This document shows positions 62,641-64,000 of a stretch of 64,000 bases of DNA, piece by piece; the first letter of the stretch is position 1; each line of letters opens with the position of its first letter. The DNA lies in NCBI GenBank assembly GCA_945910005.1, contig OX246747.1:8147966-8211965 (forward strand), given 5' to 3'. The DNA comes from Isoperla grammatica. Taxonomy: Eukaryota > Arthropoda > Insecta > Plecoptera > Perlodidae. Below the pieces are notes generated by a model that was not told the DNA's origin, searched no databases, and saw only the letters and a program-made list of their open reading frames with translations. The position numbers and the translations under genes were made by a program.

Positions 62641-64000
62641 CGACAACCACCACTCAGTCCAGTGTTTTGGCCGCCATGTCTAATGACCTTTGTGTTGTGG
62701 CCGCCATGTTTGATGCCGGGAGGGGCGAACAACAACAACCTCTACTCACCACTGTGTTGTGGCCGCCATGTTTGATGCCGGGAGGGGAGAACAACAACAA
62801 CCTCTACTCACCCATGTGTTGTGGCCGCCATGTTTGATGCCGGGAGGGGCGAACAACAACAACCTCTACTCACCCCTGTGTTGTGGCCGCCATGTTTGAT
62901 GCCGGGAGGGGCGAACAACAACAACCTCTACTCACCCCTGTGTTGTGGCCGCCATGTTTGATGCCGGGAGGGGCGAACAACAACAACCTCTACTCACCCC
63001 TTTGTTGTGGCCGCCATGTTTGATGCCGGGAGGGGCGAACAACAACAACCTCTACTCACCCCTTTGTTGTGGCCGCCATGTTTGATGCCGGGAGAGGCGA
63101 ACAACAACAACCTCTACTCGCCCCTGTGTTGTGGCCGCCATGTTTGATGCCGGGAGAGGCGAACAACAACAACCACTACTCACCCATGTGTTGTGGCCGC
63201 CATGTTTGATGCCGGGAGGGGCGAACAACAACAACCTCTACTCACCCCTGTGTTGTGGCCGCCATGTTTGATGCCGGGAGAGGCGAACAACAACAACCTC
63301 TACTCACCCCTGTGTTGTGGCCGCCATGTTTGATGCCGGGAGAGGCGAACAACAACAACCTCTACTCACCCCTGTGTTGTGGCCGCCATGTTTGATGCCG
63401 GGAGGGGCGAACAACAACAACCTCTACTCACCCCTGTGTTGTGGCCGCCATGTTTGATGCCGGGAGAGGCGAACAACAACAACCTCTACTCACCCCTGTG
63501 TTGTGGCCGCCATGTTTGATGCCGGGAGAGGCGAACAACAACAACAACCACTACTCACCCCTGTGTTGTGGCCGCCATGTTTGATGCCGGGAGAGGCGAA
63601 CAACAACAACCTCTACTCACCCCTGTGTTGTGGCCGCCATGTTTGATGCCGGGAGAGGCGAACAACAACAACAACCACTACTCACCCCTGTGTTGTGGCC
63701 GCCATGTTTGATGCCGGGAGGGGCGAACAACAACAACAACCTCTACTCACCCCTGTGTTGTGGCCGCCATGTTTGATGCCGGGAGAGGCGAACAACAACA
63801 ACCTCTACTCACCCCTGTGTTGTGGCCGCCATGTTTGATGCCGGGAGAGGCGAACAACAACAACCACTACTCACCCATGTGTTGTGGCCGCCATGTTTGA
63901 TGCCGGGAGGGGCGAACAACAACAACCTCTACTCACCCCTGTGTTGTGGCCGCCATGTTTGATGCCGGGAGAGGTGAACAACAACAACCTCTACTCACCC
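62640..64000. repeat. 62-bp satellite array with YY1-like motif
   Basis: About 21 units from 62691 to the window edge (starts 62691, 62753, 62815 ...), preceded by one diverged unit. Each carries TGTGTTGTGGCCGCCATGTT TGATGCCGGG and a CAACAACAACC stretch. Some units have an extra AAC. GCCGCCATGTTT is the complement of AAACATGGCGGC, matching the YY1 consensus. The array continues beyond the window. Confidence 0.95.

Noticed and set aside
62640..64000. CRISPR-like regularly spaced repeat
   Set aside because: The entire 62-bp unit is conserved, including the between-motif part, so it is a satellite.

Overview
This is eukaryotic, intron-bearing, repeat-saturated DNA from an animal nuclear genome, most likely a marine invertebrate. 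The mix suggests a deuterostome such as an echinoderm or hemichordate: a 5S-headed SINE with a Deu-like domain, tRNA-headed SINEs, patches of AGGCCTA repeats, and Mutator-like, Harbinger-like and hAT-like remnants. That placement is an inference; no single marker proves it. I see no complete host housekeeping gene. The window is mainly a record of transposons inserted into transposons, with a few exons of small DNA-binding-domain genes between them. A 200-base assembly gap lies at 62125-62324.

The dominant component is one family of short retroelements, with about 27 copies or fragments between 1229 and 53819. Nearly all are on the + strand. The family is modular. One of two unrelated 5' heads is joined to one of two related 3' tails, both ending GAGACGTTAAGCCC plus an AATC-type microsatellite. 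Head H1 starts CCTGCCC and folds like an HDV-type self-cleaving ribozyme. Head H2 starts near CCCGTCT and carries GTCGTAAGAGGCGAC. Target-site duplications (TSDs) of 11-14 bp fix the element 5' end exactly at the first base of ribozyme helix P1 in several copies.

Layout. 2-1510: Ty3/gypsy gag-protease-RT start, split by one SINE. 1505-2550: Jockey-like LINE, minus strand. 4311-5184: mariner-like inverted-repeat element. 5827-8553: cluster of SINE copies. 8554-9311: inverted RCC1-like fragments. 9513-12497: RNase H-bearing I/Nimb-like LINE split by a MITE and nested SINEs. 12680-14735: pseudogene-like coiled-coil and 29-codon repeat coding. 16071-16927: MADF plus DUF4806-like gene. 16973-17520: tandem repeats. 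17690-18035: LINE 3' end. 19737-20310: recombinase-like pseudogene. 21690-22150: hairpin and CATATG-rich tract. 23569-23848: CGGBP1-like zinc finger. 24666-33160: tandem LTR-internal-LTR-internal-LTR retroelement. 33397-35044: BEN-domain gene. 36585-36813: THAP-like. 38640-40200: LINE with a restriction-like endonuclease domain. 43600-45543: Harbinger and Mutator-like transposase relics. 46188-49930: one broken gene interrupted by two hAT insertions, a micro-LTR and a SINE tail. 49950-51530: two LINE ORF1/endonuclease fragments. 53819-54658: Myb/SANT gene with a SINE in an exon. 55385-55700: 5S/Deu SINE. 56085-59060: two related tRNA-like SINEs, a SAMD3-like exon and a TTA-flanked foldback. 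60668-61755: hAT within hAT. 62640-64000: 62-bp satellite carrying a YY1-like motif in every unit.

The most notable signals are the ribozyme-headed modular SINE family (covarying helices, TSD-defined ends, strong strand bias, composite two-tailed and head-dimer copies), the (n+1)-LTR tandem retroelement, and the broken gene that can be read through its nested insertions.
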